This document shows, piece by piece, positions 1 through 9,740 of a DNA stretch of 64,000 nucleotides; within the stretch, counting starts at the first letter, position 1, and each line of letters opens with the position of its first letter. Source of the stretch: Salvator merianae (Eukaryota; Chordata; Lepidosauria; Squamata; Teiidae). The position numbers and the translations under genes were made by a program. Below the pieces are notes generated by a model, which saw only the letters and a program-made list of their open reading frames with translations, had not been told where the DNA came from and did no database searches. Location of the stretch: the NCBI GenBank assembly GCA_003586115.2, contig QVOM02000034.1, positions 126,391,936-126,455,935 on the forward strand, read 5' to 3'.

Positions 1-830
1 CTCCTACCTGGCTTGCTTCTCTTCCTCTGTCAGCATTGTTGCCTTCCCTGCTCACCTCCCATGGCTGACACCAGCTCATATTTCCAGAGCCCTCACTGGA
101 CAGCCACTTTAGCCTCCAGCCTCCCACCCCATCTGGCCCAAACTGCTGTGTCCTGCCCTTTGAGTAATTATTTTGGGTCTGTGGAAGGGACAGAATATCA
201 GAGGCTTGAGAATGAGGTAAAGCATTTTTCTAAATCTTTTATGTTTGTCTCAAAATCACTTTAGGTCATTTAAAAGCATGTGTTTGAACATACTCTAAAG
301 ACAACAAGCCTCAAGATTGCTTGGGATTTTGGTTTTGTTCTCATTTCATGTGTTTTTTTTAGCCTGTGAGCAATGGTCTTTTTGTGCTTACCTGTAGGAA
401 CAGCACACACTGCCCACTGGACAACCACGTGCACACCCAAAACCTGCTGCAACTGTCTAGAAGCTGTCTGATCCCTCCCTGGGATGTTCCTGCTGTGGGC
501 AACTTAAAGGTTGTCTACAGGCTTACCTGAAGCATGAGGAACAGCCCAGGAATGGTATCTTCACACCTCTTCTGGTTGCTGTGGAGTGAGGGGACGTGGA
601 CTACATGACTGTGGCAGTTTCCAGATCACTCTGCAAAGTCTGAACCTGAGGCTCAGACTCTGCAATGGAGGTCCATTCCATCCATTTGTATTTTGTGTGC
701 TGCTGGAACAGAATAGGGGCATTCCAGTGCACAAAATGCAAATGTCCCTAACCTACCTTGTTCTTGTCTGGGTTGCAATTGTCTGCTCACACAACTGTAG
801 TCCAGTAAGTGCAAACTGGACCAATAGCAG

Positions 831-1006
831 CTTAGAGATGGTTTGCAGGTGGGTTCATTTACATGCCATTCTGCCCCTCTCCACATGAACATTCTGGCTA
901 GAAAATGTGGATAGAGGTAGGATGAGAACATGAGAACCACATCTATCATGCCTAAGCTCTTGTGAGATTTTTTTTCTTTTTTTTACTACGAGCGAACACA
1001 GCCTAT
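831..1006. mobile_element. Short inverted-repeat element, family R1 copy 1
   Basis: Shares an ordered series of blocks with 16407-16566: CTTAGAG(A/G)TGGTT, ATGCC, TCTGCCCCTCTCC, GATGAGAACATGAG or its near match, and GAACACAGCCT. The ends are loosely complementary (GGTTCACAGGTG against GTGTTCACATGTAA in copy 2). Probably a non-autonomous DNA element; the superfamily is unknown. Confidence 0.5.
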
Positions 1007-2259
1007 GTTTTGAGGCCCCACCACAACATGGCTAGCATAGACAAGAATGGGAAAAGCATTCATTTCTCAGAAAGCAAACTTGTAAGTCTGAGTAACTTTG
1101 CAAGAAATTAGTGTATGGCAGAAATGACATTCAATCAAGTCTAAAAGACATAAACATTGCTTTGAACCTATTGACTTTTCTTCTTACAAATCATTTCATT
1201 GAAGACAAAAATATGATATCTGATTTCTGATATCAGCCAGAAAACAAACTTTTCTTTTGTGACAGAAAGCCAATTCTAAACATTTCTTGAGGTTTTTTCC
1301 AAGTCTCATTGCTACTGTTTTTGCCTTTTTTCTGTGACTATTCAGTTTGTTTGCTTTTCACCATTCCACTCATAGTCCTCTTTTATTTTTGTATGCCCGA
1401 TTGTGCATGCTCCCACCTCTCCCTTCTTATCAAGGCTTTTTGGTCTCATTTCCTTCCTGCATCATGGCCATTCCACTTCCCTTCACATCACCTAAAGATT
1501 TTCCAGAAACCCCCCCTCCATCCCTTCCTTAAGCAGCACACTTCCACCATTTTCCATCTCACCTACCTCTGTATAGTCCCAGGACTAGCACATGACCAAT
1601 GGCACACACCATCTATGCTCCAGAGTCACGCTGACAGTGGCCTCCCACTCTGCACAATTTCCCCACCTTCAAACACTACCTGGTGGGTGTTTTCACTAAC
1701 ACTTACCTTGCAGAGGGAAAGGAAAGCAGAGAAAAAGAATGTAACATTACTTCCTCCTTCTCTTCTTCTTCCCCCCCCCACCCCAGCTCCACAATTATTC
1801 TGTTGAAAGGGTCATGTGGATTTCAGAACCAGGAGAAAAAGAGGTGTGATTCCTGCTTTCCCTCCAAGATGTTAGCATGGTGGCCACCTTTAGATGTCCT
1901 CATATTCTATAGCCAGAACAGTATTTCTTTAGATTTTGATAGTGCTGCACTGTGCAAAACTTTGGTACATCCTCTATGATATACTCTCAATCTTCTTTCT
2001 TCGACTGCCAGTCCATACTTTTTTACTGGCACTGTATACACAGTATCTTCTTAATCACATTGTTAAATAGAGCAAGGTGAAAATTCTTCAATCTTTGGTA
2101 TATCAAGGAGGGACTTAAAAAAAAAAAAAATCAGTTGATAGCTTTTGTCAGGAGGCAGAAAGAAATTTATTTAATGTCATTTTGCAAATTTGTGCTTCAA
2201 GATGCTGATGTACTAGGGGAGCCAGACTCAAAGGAATAGTTTCTCTCCTTCTCCCCTTC

Positions 2260-2358
2260 ATGAATGAGTTGTCAATTAATTTACATTGTATATGCTGACC
2301 CTTTCTTTATGAATGAGTTGTCAATCAATTTACACTGTATATGCTGATCCTTTGACTG
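2260..2358 (+). repeat. Tandem duplication, 49-bp period, 2 copies
   Basis: TGAATGAGTTGTCAAT starts at 2261 and again at 2310, and the two units run in parallel through GTATATGCTGA(C/T)CCTTT with a few substitutions. It lies about 270-370 bp upstream of the PDC start codon. Confidence 0.8.
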
Positions 2359-2630
2359 TTCCAACACCTGCACTCAAGGTCATAGTCCTGTATACCTCTA
2401 AGAGCTTTATTTTTAGATTTCAGTGACATTCTATTCAGCTGGTATTGTACAAAAATCTTAAATGCATTTAAAGTTCTATTGTTAAGAGAGTTATCTCTGC
2501 GATTCCTTTAGCTGAAGGGCCAAGGAGTCTAACTGGGAGACCAGTTAAAAAGAAATCACGTAGGTTCATTGACAAATACATTTATCAGTTTCCTTTTTTC
2601 CTTACTAGAGTCATCAGCCCAGTAACAACA

Positions 2631-2694
2631 ATGGAAGAGCAAACAGACCTAAGTTTGGAAGATGAATTTGAAGCACCTGAGGCTACACATACAG
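2631..2694 (+). CDS. PDC: PDC coding exon 1 (residues 1-21)
   Basis: 64 nt, ending ACAG before donor GTAATA, phase 1. The exon probably begins in 5' UTR after a pyrimidine-rich acceptor ending TAG at 2608. An upstream noncoding exon is therefore expected, but I could not locate it. Confidence 0.93.
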
Positions 2695-5600
2695 GTAATA
2701 AAGCCATTTCTGGCATTTTATTAAAAGGGTAATGTCCTTTTTATGTATCTTTTGCCTAAAATCTACATGGCTGCAACAACATAAGCATACTGTGACTTAT
2801 ATCCCACCAGCATATAAGTGATTAGGACTGGGCAGTGAATCTATTGCTCTATATATTCTACACTCTTCTAGCAGAGATCAGTTCACCTGTAAAGGAGGTG
2901 AATTCAAAGAGTAGGCCTATAATTTCAGCTGTTGCTAATTCAGCTGTTCAGTATGTGCTGGAAATGCAACAAGAGGCAGAAGACTATACAGAAGTCCCTC
3001 TATTGTCTAATAATATAAGTGGCAGACAAAGGGCCTTTTTGCACTTTCCAACTTAGAATAATTATCGTATTCTAAGGTGGAACAGACCTTGCAGCGCAAA
3101 AGCCATTTGCAGTGTGAGGCCTTGGAACAGACCAGCAGCAGGTTACCAGCATTTGCAGTGCGAATACTGTTGGCCTGTGCCATGACAGTGGCCAGGGAAA
3201 CTTCTGGCCTCTGCTGTGGCAACCGGGAATGTGACACAACTGCATAGCTGCAGCCACAGCCTTGCCGTACCTCTCTGCTTTAGCACCTGGAAGAAAGTGT
3301 GAACACAGTGTACTGGGAGCAGTCCAGCTGCTCCCGGTACAGCTGTGGAGCATGATTTTGTGCTCCACAACAAGTAGCAATCAGGAGCAACTGTAGTATG
3401 CTCATGATCACCAGGATTTCTGCACGGTGCAGATGCACTTCAGTAGTGAGCATCCCAATGCTCACTAGTGTAAAGTGCGAAAAGGTCCATAATGTCAGCT
3501 GCTCCAAAAGATGTTCTTCAGAAAAAGGTACCTTCAGATTAACTGATCCCACTCTTTTTGGGTCATGTCTTTGCCTCCAAAAAAGCAAGGGATACCCACC
3601 TCCTTGCTCTAGTGTTCGGATGATCCAGCTAGAAGCCTGGCAAATTGGGGTCTATGAAGCCGGTGTAGAGTGTCCTAAGTATCTTCCCACTACTTTGTAT
3701 TCAAAACTGCAAATTCTTCACAATTTAGATGAAAAAAATTGAAAGGTGGGAGAATATCCAAATTATTTTAGGAAATAATGTTATTATCATGCTTTTTATC
3801 ATGCATGTTATTATCAAGTTCTTTTCAGAGCTTTTACTACAGAAGAACTAGACATTTTTCTTTTCAAAAATTGAAATCTGAGAGTGTGTGCTTCTACTGT
3901 CGGCTCTCAACTCAGTACAATGATCTACTTTGAACCAACATGTTAGCAGCTATCTTGAACCATCCCTAACAAGTGCTGTCCTCTTTCTGTACCAGGAATT
4001 ATTCCTCTTTAATGTATAATTGGCATATTTTGTTCATATACTTTTATGAGGCATTTTCATAATGCTGTCATTAAAAGATTACCATGTTTTTCCTGCATCT
4101 TTTTTCCACCACTTTTTGAAGGAACAAAGCAGTAACAAACTACTTCCTTGTACGTAGGCTTCAGGGGTACTTTTCTGCCTCTCTGAAGACGTGCGCCTTT
4201 GGACTGTGCTATGTTTAGGGCTCAGCAAATGGCTCTCTTGAAAGATTAGAAAGAGCCATTTACATTCAACAAAGGCCCAGTATTAGGTATGCTGGTATAC
4301 CTTTACCAATTACCTAGGATGAGGTAGCTCTATGTCTTTAGGAACTTTTGGGGATGGGGTCAAGCTATGTGATATTGCATTGTGCAATGTCACAGCACTT
4401 TTCTGCACTTACTTATGTAGATCTGGGTCTGTGGCTCCAGATCATGAAGCGGCTGATCCCAATCTGTTCTGGACCAACCCTTGCCTTGGTCCCAACAGCC
4501 AAAAACTAAAGTTCCTGACCTCAAAATCCCCCAGGGACCCATTTCAGCAGTGCAACAAAGCACACAACTGAAATGGGTCCCCCATGAACCCAGTATACCA
4601 GAAGACCTTGCTATCAAGGTCTATAAGTATTCTAGCCCAGAAGGGGACCAGGAGGTCATTTGGGACCAGGAGACCATCTTGTGCAGAGAGAAAGTACCAG
4701 ATGGTGCAGGATCTCTCTAGTCTGCAACAGCATGTGGACAAAAGAGGACCAGAAGAGACCCACATTTCAGACTAAATGATAAAAAGGCACGTAGGCAGGA
4801 TATGCACAAAGGCAGATCCTGCTGCTTTTAGGGACAAAACACTCACTCTGTTCCCACAACACTCACCTCGCTTGCATCTGTGTGCACATCAAAGCTGATC
4901 TTTCTGTATGGCTGTATTTTTGCAGATGCAGGAAGTGGCTGCAGAAGTCAGCTATTTCCCATATCTACAAAAACACGGCCATACAGAGAATTAGCAAGGA
5001 AATGCTGCATACGAATTTGCATGGTGGCAGTAGCAAAGCAGGCAAATGTGCTGTCAGAGTGCCTTCTCTCATTCTGTGGTGGGATGTTAGCCCAGTGGCT
5101 GCAGGACTGTGGCAATCCCTGCACCCTTTCACTTCTCCTGCGGTGCCATTATGGCACCCTCCAGATCTTACCATAATTGCAATGCATACACTTCTTGGAG
5201 TCAACTCTGGAAAATACAAATAATATGAAATGTATTTTATAATAAATTTTGAAATGTAGCAGCTCTAGTGTTATTATTGCATTTTGCAACATATTAGGAG
5301 TGCTTAGTCTATGTGACTGTCACAATCTTAACCTCAGCGGTAGCAGGGCTTATAAAAGTTGTCTATCTGCTGCCTCACTCATTTGAGTCTCAATAATATG
5401 GCAGCCCAATCACAGCTGCAGATCTCCACAGGTTTCCATGGGCAGAGATCTTTGGCCTACCGTGGCTATAGAAATGGGATATGCTAAGGCTATAGGGGAG
5501 GGACCTGGGAATTTGCAACATTCATACCATGTTCTGGCCTTGCCAATCAAGTCTACAGTAATATAAACATCTGGCACAGGAGATTATCGGTTAGCAACAG

Positions 5601-8488
5601 CAACACAAGGATAGACAGGATTTGAGTGCAGACTGGAGAAACTTAATGACCTTTCACTGCAGGAAGAATGCAACCAGGTTACATTTGCACTCTGTGTAGA
5701 ATCTGTTCTGTATGTAATGTATACAGTATTTGAATACAATTTGTTATACTGCATTCTTTTGCTTATATTTATTCATATTTTGTTTCTTTCTCTTGGTCAT
5801 GTCCTTTGAATCAATAATCAAGGAATCAAGCAATCTTGTACAGTTCAAGTAAAATTATTTAAAGTAAGATTATTTTCTTGTCCTAGGACCTAAAGGGGTG
5901 ATCAATGATTGGAGAAAATTTAAATTAGAAAGCAAAGACAGAGATGCTCTCCCTCTAAGCAAGAAAGAGATCCTCATCAGACAGATGTCTTCCCCCCATC
6001 GCCATCACAGCAGGGATGAGAAAGACACAAGAGGAAAGTTCAGTCGAAAGGTAAGAATGAAGAAGATGCACCGAGCATGCCATTCAGTAAAGCTTCAGAT
6101 CCCAGCTCCAAATATTGAAGGAAAGGTTGGGATGAGCATACTCATCCATAGCAATGGTTCCCCAAGAAGCCATACCACCACTGTATGCAACTTTAGCATT
6201 CAAAAGGTGCAGCTGTGCATGTTTAGAGAGAGAGAGAGATTTTCCATTGTTTTTGTGGAATCACTGCTCTTGTAAAATTACCTGTATGTAGGAAACGCCT
6301 GCCCACTTCCCTTTGGGGTTTTTTTTGTACGCTTCATACATATAGAGCAGTGATTCTGCAAGAAAACAACAAACAAGGTAAACAATCTGGCATGGTGGAA
6401 AGGAAAACCCAGTATCAGAGCTGGATTTTCTGTGATACCTATGTAGTGCATTTTCATTGGACTATCTTGGGAGTATATTGGGATTGCCACAGGTATGTGT
6501 GACAATCCCAAAATAATCCCAAGAAAATTGTGAATTTTAAATCACATTTAAAGGCACCTTCAGAGGGAGTCCTCTGACCCCATCGGGATGTGGTCTCTTG
6601 CAAGACGTGTTTGATATGAATGTGGGTTTATTACTCACACATTCCAAACATATAGATGGTAGAGGAACACGGCTGCTAGACAACAGCAGAGTTGGGAGTT
6701 ACATTGTCCATTTCATACATCTTTTAAAATTTCCCTACATCAGGCTCTGCGGGAGGGAAAAAAACAAAAACAAAAAAACAAAACTTGACCTCTTTGACTG
6801 TTCACCCTGGCATTTAACCACTAGCTTTGAAATCCCTGAGAACGAAAAAAATAAATAAAATAAAAATAAACTTCTTGAATGGCAGGGCAAAACATTGCAA
6901 ACCCACAATCTCATAATTTTACCATGGTTTAGCTTTCCTACTTTTTTTTTGCATGATGAGTCACAAGCTAGATGTGTTAGCAACATTCAGAATAATACAA
7001 TCGGCTGGAAAATGTTGGCTCTTGTCAATCTTTTCTTACATTTCATATTTTCAATAATTTTCTTGTACCATAGAGAGGGGAAAGCAGGCTTCCAAGGCAA
7101 GACGCGTTGCTGCTCATCATTATGCTGCCATTTCTTTGATTATTTGGGTTTGTTTATTAACAGGGCTGTAGTGCAAAACATAGTTTATTAATTGTGGGAA
7201 TTTACAGCCCATTTTTCTTTTGAAGAATTCAGGCAGGGCATTCTATTTTCCTCCATCTTATTCACACATGCCTGTGAAGTAAGTTAGGCTGAGGGCCTTT
7301 TCGCACTTTTGAACATTCCAAGGTGGAACAGTCCCCATGGTGCAGCAGCCATCTATACTGCGAGGGCTGGGACATCCCTGAAACACGTTCCAGGACTCGC
7401 AGTGTAGTGATTATATGTTTTTATTTGTAATCTTGATATGGTCGAAAGACTAATCAATAAACTGACATTCATTCATTCACTCGCAGTGTGAATGCTGGCT
7501 GCTCCACTATGACAGGAACTGTGGAAACGTCCAGCCACTGCCATGGTGACAAGGGACATATTGTGTGACCATGCAGCCACAGCAAAGTTTGCAACATTCG
7601 TACCAGGGAATTGGAAATGTATATGCAGAAGCTCTTCTCTAGTGAGCTTGCAGAAGATAACTGCAAACAGGCCCAGGGAGTCAGCAACAAGCTCAAAGTC
7701 ACCTAGTGAGATCCCAAGGCCAAGTGGGAATTCAAATCCAGTAACTGATAATCTGATAGTCTGATACTCTAGCCACTACGATATGCTACCTGTCTTACCC
7801 CTGAACTGGGAAGAAAGCAGCTATTAAAATTAATACAAATGCAGCATAAATACAGTTAAAATTCAAACAATAAAATCCAGTACAGTTTCATAAAGCTTCA
7901 TTTCGTGTTTAGCAAGCAGACCACCACACTAGTTCAACTTGTTCTCCCAAATGTTTTCAGATGAGTGTGCAGGAGTATGAGCTGATCAATGAAGACAAAG
8001 AAGATGAGCGTTGTCTACAAAAATACCGCAAGCGCTGCATGCAGGACATGCACCAGCGACTGAGCTTTGGGCCAAAATACGGTTACCTCTCAGAGTTGCA
8101 AAGTGGGGAACAGTTTCTGGAAGCTGTTGAGAAGGAAAGGAAAACCACAACAGTCATTGTCCACATCTATGAAGATGGCATCAAGGGCTGTGAGGCTCTC
8201 AACAACAGCTTGACCTGCCTTGCTGCTGAATACTCCACAGTCAAATTCTGCAAGATCAAAGCCAGCAATACAGGCGCTGGAGACCGTTTCTCCACTGAGG
8301 TCCTCCCATCACTTCTGGTCTACAGAGGTGGGGAGCTTGTTAGCAATTTCATTAGTGTAGCTGAACAGTTTGGTGAAGAATTCTTTGCTGTGGATGTGGA
8401 GGCTTTCCTGAATGAGTATGGGTTGCTACCTGAAAAGGAAATTCCAGGACTTGGAAATGGCAACATGGGTGATCAAGAAGTTGAATAG
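2631..8488 (+). CDS. PDC: Phosducin, 3 coding exons, 251 aa
   Basis: Coding exons at 2631-2694, 5887-6050 and 7961-8488 join in phase to 251 codons; the human protein is about 246 aa. Phosducin is a cytosolic photoreceptor and pineal protein that binds the beta-gamma dimer of transducin and is controlled by phosphorylation. Visible parts: an acidic N-terminus ([14 protein letters not shown]); the Gbeta-gamma-binding helix with [13 protein letters not shown] at residues 25-37; a PKA-type site RKMS with Ser78 (Ser73 in mammals); then a thioredoxin-like domain from about residue 90, with [27 protein letters not shown] and [10 protein letters not shown], and an acidic C-terminus. The start was chosen because ACAACAATGG is a good initiation context and matches the family N-terminus. 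Relative to the mammalian sequence as I recall it, [12 protein letters not shown] has one extra Ile. Convergent neighbour ODR4 lies about 14 kb downstream. Confidence 0.97.
2835..3056 (+). other. Exon-like open stretch in PDC intron 1, unidentified
   Basis: An open frame of 73 codons. The part after a splice-acceptor-like CTCTTCTAGCAG (about 2866-2877) reads like ordinary protein, including [20 protein letters not shown] and [11 protein letters not shown]. It is then cut by the inverted-repeat element at 3031. I do not recognise it, it matches no part of phosducin, and chance is possible. Confidence 0.25.
3031..3488. mobile_element. Inverted-repeat element, family M1 copy A
   Basis: Left end GGGCCTTTTTGCACTTTC; the right end, read on the minus strand, is GGACCTTTTCGCACTTTAC, so the terminal inverted repeats are about 18 bp. 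The internal part shares TGACAGTGGCCAGG and CATTTGCAGTG-type blocks with copies B (7293) and C (33266). It has no coding capacity. Likely a non-autonomous DNA transposon in PDC intron 1. Confidence 0.65.
4390..4775. repeat. Unnamed dispersed repeat R2 copy 1 (PDC intron 1)
   Basis: The block around CCAAAAACTAAAGTTCCTGA lines up with GAAACAAAAGCTCCTAGCCT near 44690. Includes a perfect 14-bp inverted repeat, GGGACCCATTTCAG (4534-4547) and its complement (4568-4581), with a 20-nt loop. Confidence 0.4.
5887..6050 (+). CDS. PDC: PDC coding exon 2 (residues 22-76)
   Basis: 164 nt between acceptor TCCTAG and donor GTAAGA. It encodes [16 protein letters not shown], the main Gbeta-gamma contact helix, then a basic, Ser-rich linker ending FSRK. 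It ends in phase 0. Confidence 0.96.
7293..7674. mobile_element. Inverted-repeat element, family M1 copy B, inserted in a SINE
   Basis: Left end GGGCCTTTTCGCACTTTTG; the right end CTGCAAACAGGCCC is a decayed complement. It splits a minus-strand SINE into 7267-7292 and 7675-7795, and is itself interrupted by a 73-bp LINE tail at 7406-7478. Confidence 0.65.
7406..7478 (+). mobile_element. 5'-truncated LINE tail with 11-bp target duplication
   Basis: A 73-bp insert ending CATTCATTCATTC is flanked by perfect copies of ACTCGCAGTGT (7395-7405 and 7479-7489). A similar tail (GACTAATCAATAAA) occurs on the minus strand near 35266-35312. The repeat-tailed end suggests an R4/Dong- or Rex-like LINE; the family is a guess. 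Confidence 0.7.
7961..8488 (+). CDS. PDC: PDC coding exon 3 (residues 77-251, stop)
   Basis: 528 nt after acceptor ATGTTTTCAG. It starts [16 protein letters not shown] and holds the whole thioredoxin-like domain; the stop TAG ends at 8488. The exon happens to begin with ATG, so a gene finder could wrongly treat it as a single-exon gene. Confidence 0.97.
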   Translation: MSVQEYELINEDKEDERCLQKYRKRCMQDMHQRLSFGPKYGYLSELQSGEQFLEAVEKERKTTTVIVHIYEDGIKGCEALNNSLTCLAAEYSTVKFCKIKASNTGAGDRFSTEVLPSLLVYRGGELVSNFISVAEQFGEEFFAVDVEAFLNEYGLLPEKEIPGLGNGNMGDQEVE

Positions 8489-8985
8489 CTCTCAAGGTAT
8501 CTAAAATGTCAGCACCTTCTATCGCTCACCAATATATATATTGCATTTGGATCTCAGCTGCAACTATGTACATTAAACAAGTGCTGCATGTGCTAACATA
8601 CTGTATCAAGCAATGCACATAGTTAACTGGCAATATGAGAAACCAACATGCAAATCTTATGCAGATAAGTCTCTATAGTCTAGGGCCCCAGCAATACGCA
8701 ATACATTTGGGTACCTTGACATGAAAAAGTGAATTTTCCACCTCCTGGGTCGACCTAACAATGTACATACCACTCCTTATCGAGATACTTCCTCTTCCCC
8801 ACTAAGAAATGCACATATAACACCCTTCATTTCTATTTGTCAGTCATGCCTTGTACCCCCCTCTTCACCTCTGTTGGTCAAGGCATCTGTTTCTCCTTTT
8901 GCCATTGGCTTTCACATTGCCATTTACTCTACTGCTATAAGGATAGCAGTAATAAACTCTTAATAAAGTCAGTCCTTGAGTACAT
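8489..8985 (+). other. PDC: PDC 3' UTR with two poly(A) signals
   Basis: Noncoding sequence after the PDC stop. AATAAA occurs at 8951-8956 and again at 8962-8967, followed by a T/G-containing stretch. A 3' end near 8980 would give a 3' UTR of about 490 nt. This is inferred from the hexamers only. Confidence 0.55.
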
Positions 8986-9303
8986 GAGGATTTAGTGGGT
9001 GCGTTTGCATATATGCAAGCCAATAAGATGCTAGGAGGCAAGAACTCTTCATTGGTGTGGTGCTATGGAGTTGTGGATTGGTTTCAGGCAGTAACAACAA
9101 GAAAGGAACATCTTTTGTACTTTTCTTGACTCCTCCCTGGAAAAAACAATTTTGAAACACACAGATGTTCCATTTCGGACTGCAAGGAAAAAAGCCTTCT
9201 GAGTGGCTTACTCAGCTGGTTACAGTCAGCTGGTTACAGTAGGGTCACAGCCAACAGGAGTTCTTTCCTTAGAATTATAAAGCTCATTCTGAAAGAAAAG
9301 CAT

Positions 9304-9740
9304 GTTTATTTATTTATTTATTTATTTATCATTTATTTATATTTCTATCCTGCCATATACCCAAAGGTCTCAGAGCGGATCACAATAAAATCACTATAAA
9401 AACAGATAAAATAATAACCATGCCTGCATAGGGAGGGGATGCTGTTCCCTCAGCCGAAGGCCAGAGTAAAGAGGTGTGTCTTCACCAGTCGCCTGAATGA
9501 AGGTGTCTGAAACACCTCAGAGGGAAGATTATTCCATAACTTGAGAAAAATCACGAAGAATGCCCTCCCACAAGTCCCCACCCCCTTAACTGCTGAGGGG
9601 CACTTCCAAGAAATCTCACTGGCAGATCTTAGGGCATGGGCAGATCAATTTGGGGTTAGGAAGAGACAGATTGACCACTATCTATGTTATTTTCAGGTGA
9701 GCATGAGGAGAAGATATGGTGAGCAAAATCACTTTAGGTC
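9304..9740 (-). mobile_element. LINE 3' end (CR1/L2-like), minus strand
   Basis: Begins with a (TTTA)n tract at 9304-9345, then CCTGCCATATACCCAAAGGT and CTCAGAGCGGATCACAATAA, the mirror of a common reptile LINE 3' UTR. The rest carries AGGGAAGATTATTCCATAAC-type blocks. The short ORF inside is not a gene. Confidence 0.5.

Larger units (their letters stand above)
1..2608. other. PDC upstream region, no coding gene recognised
   Basis: AT-rich flank that should contain the PDC promoter and a noncoding first exon, which I could not place. Short ORFs here have no recognisable content. It holds a copy of a short inverted-repeat element (831-1006), pyrimidine-rich tracts near 1750-1800, and a 49-bp tandem duplication (2260-2358). 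Confidence 0.6.
7267..7795 (-). mobile_element. tRNA-derived SINE, split by M1 copy B
   Basis: Read on the minus strand, the head at about 7790-7675 has tRNA-like A-box (TAGTGGCTAGAG) and degenerate B-box (GGATTTGAATTCC) sequences, then CTAGGTGACTTTGAGC. After the inserted element it resumes at 7292 with TCAGCCTAACTTACTTCACA. This order is typical of reptile tRNA-SINEs. It is old and cannot act as a tRNA gene. Confidence 0.6.

Noticed and set aside
1309..1806. 165-codon plus-strand ORF upstream of PDC
   Set aside because: Pyrimidine-rich sequence yields Phe/Leu/Pro/Ser-rich translation in two overlapping frames; no promoter, splice or family support.
7675..7795. tRNA gene
   Set aside because: A- and B-box-like sequences are present, but there is no cloverleaf, and the sequence continues as a SINE body split by a transposon.
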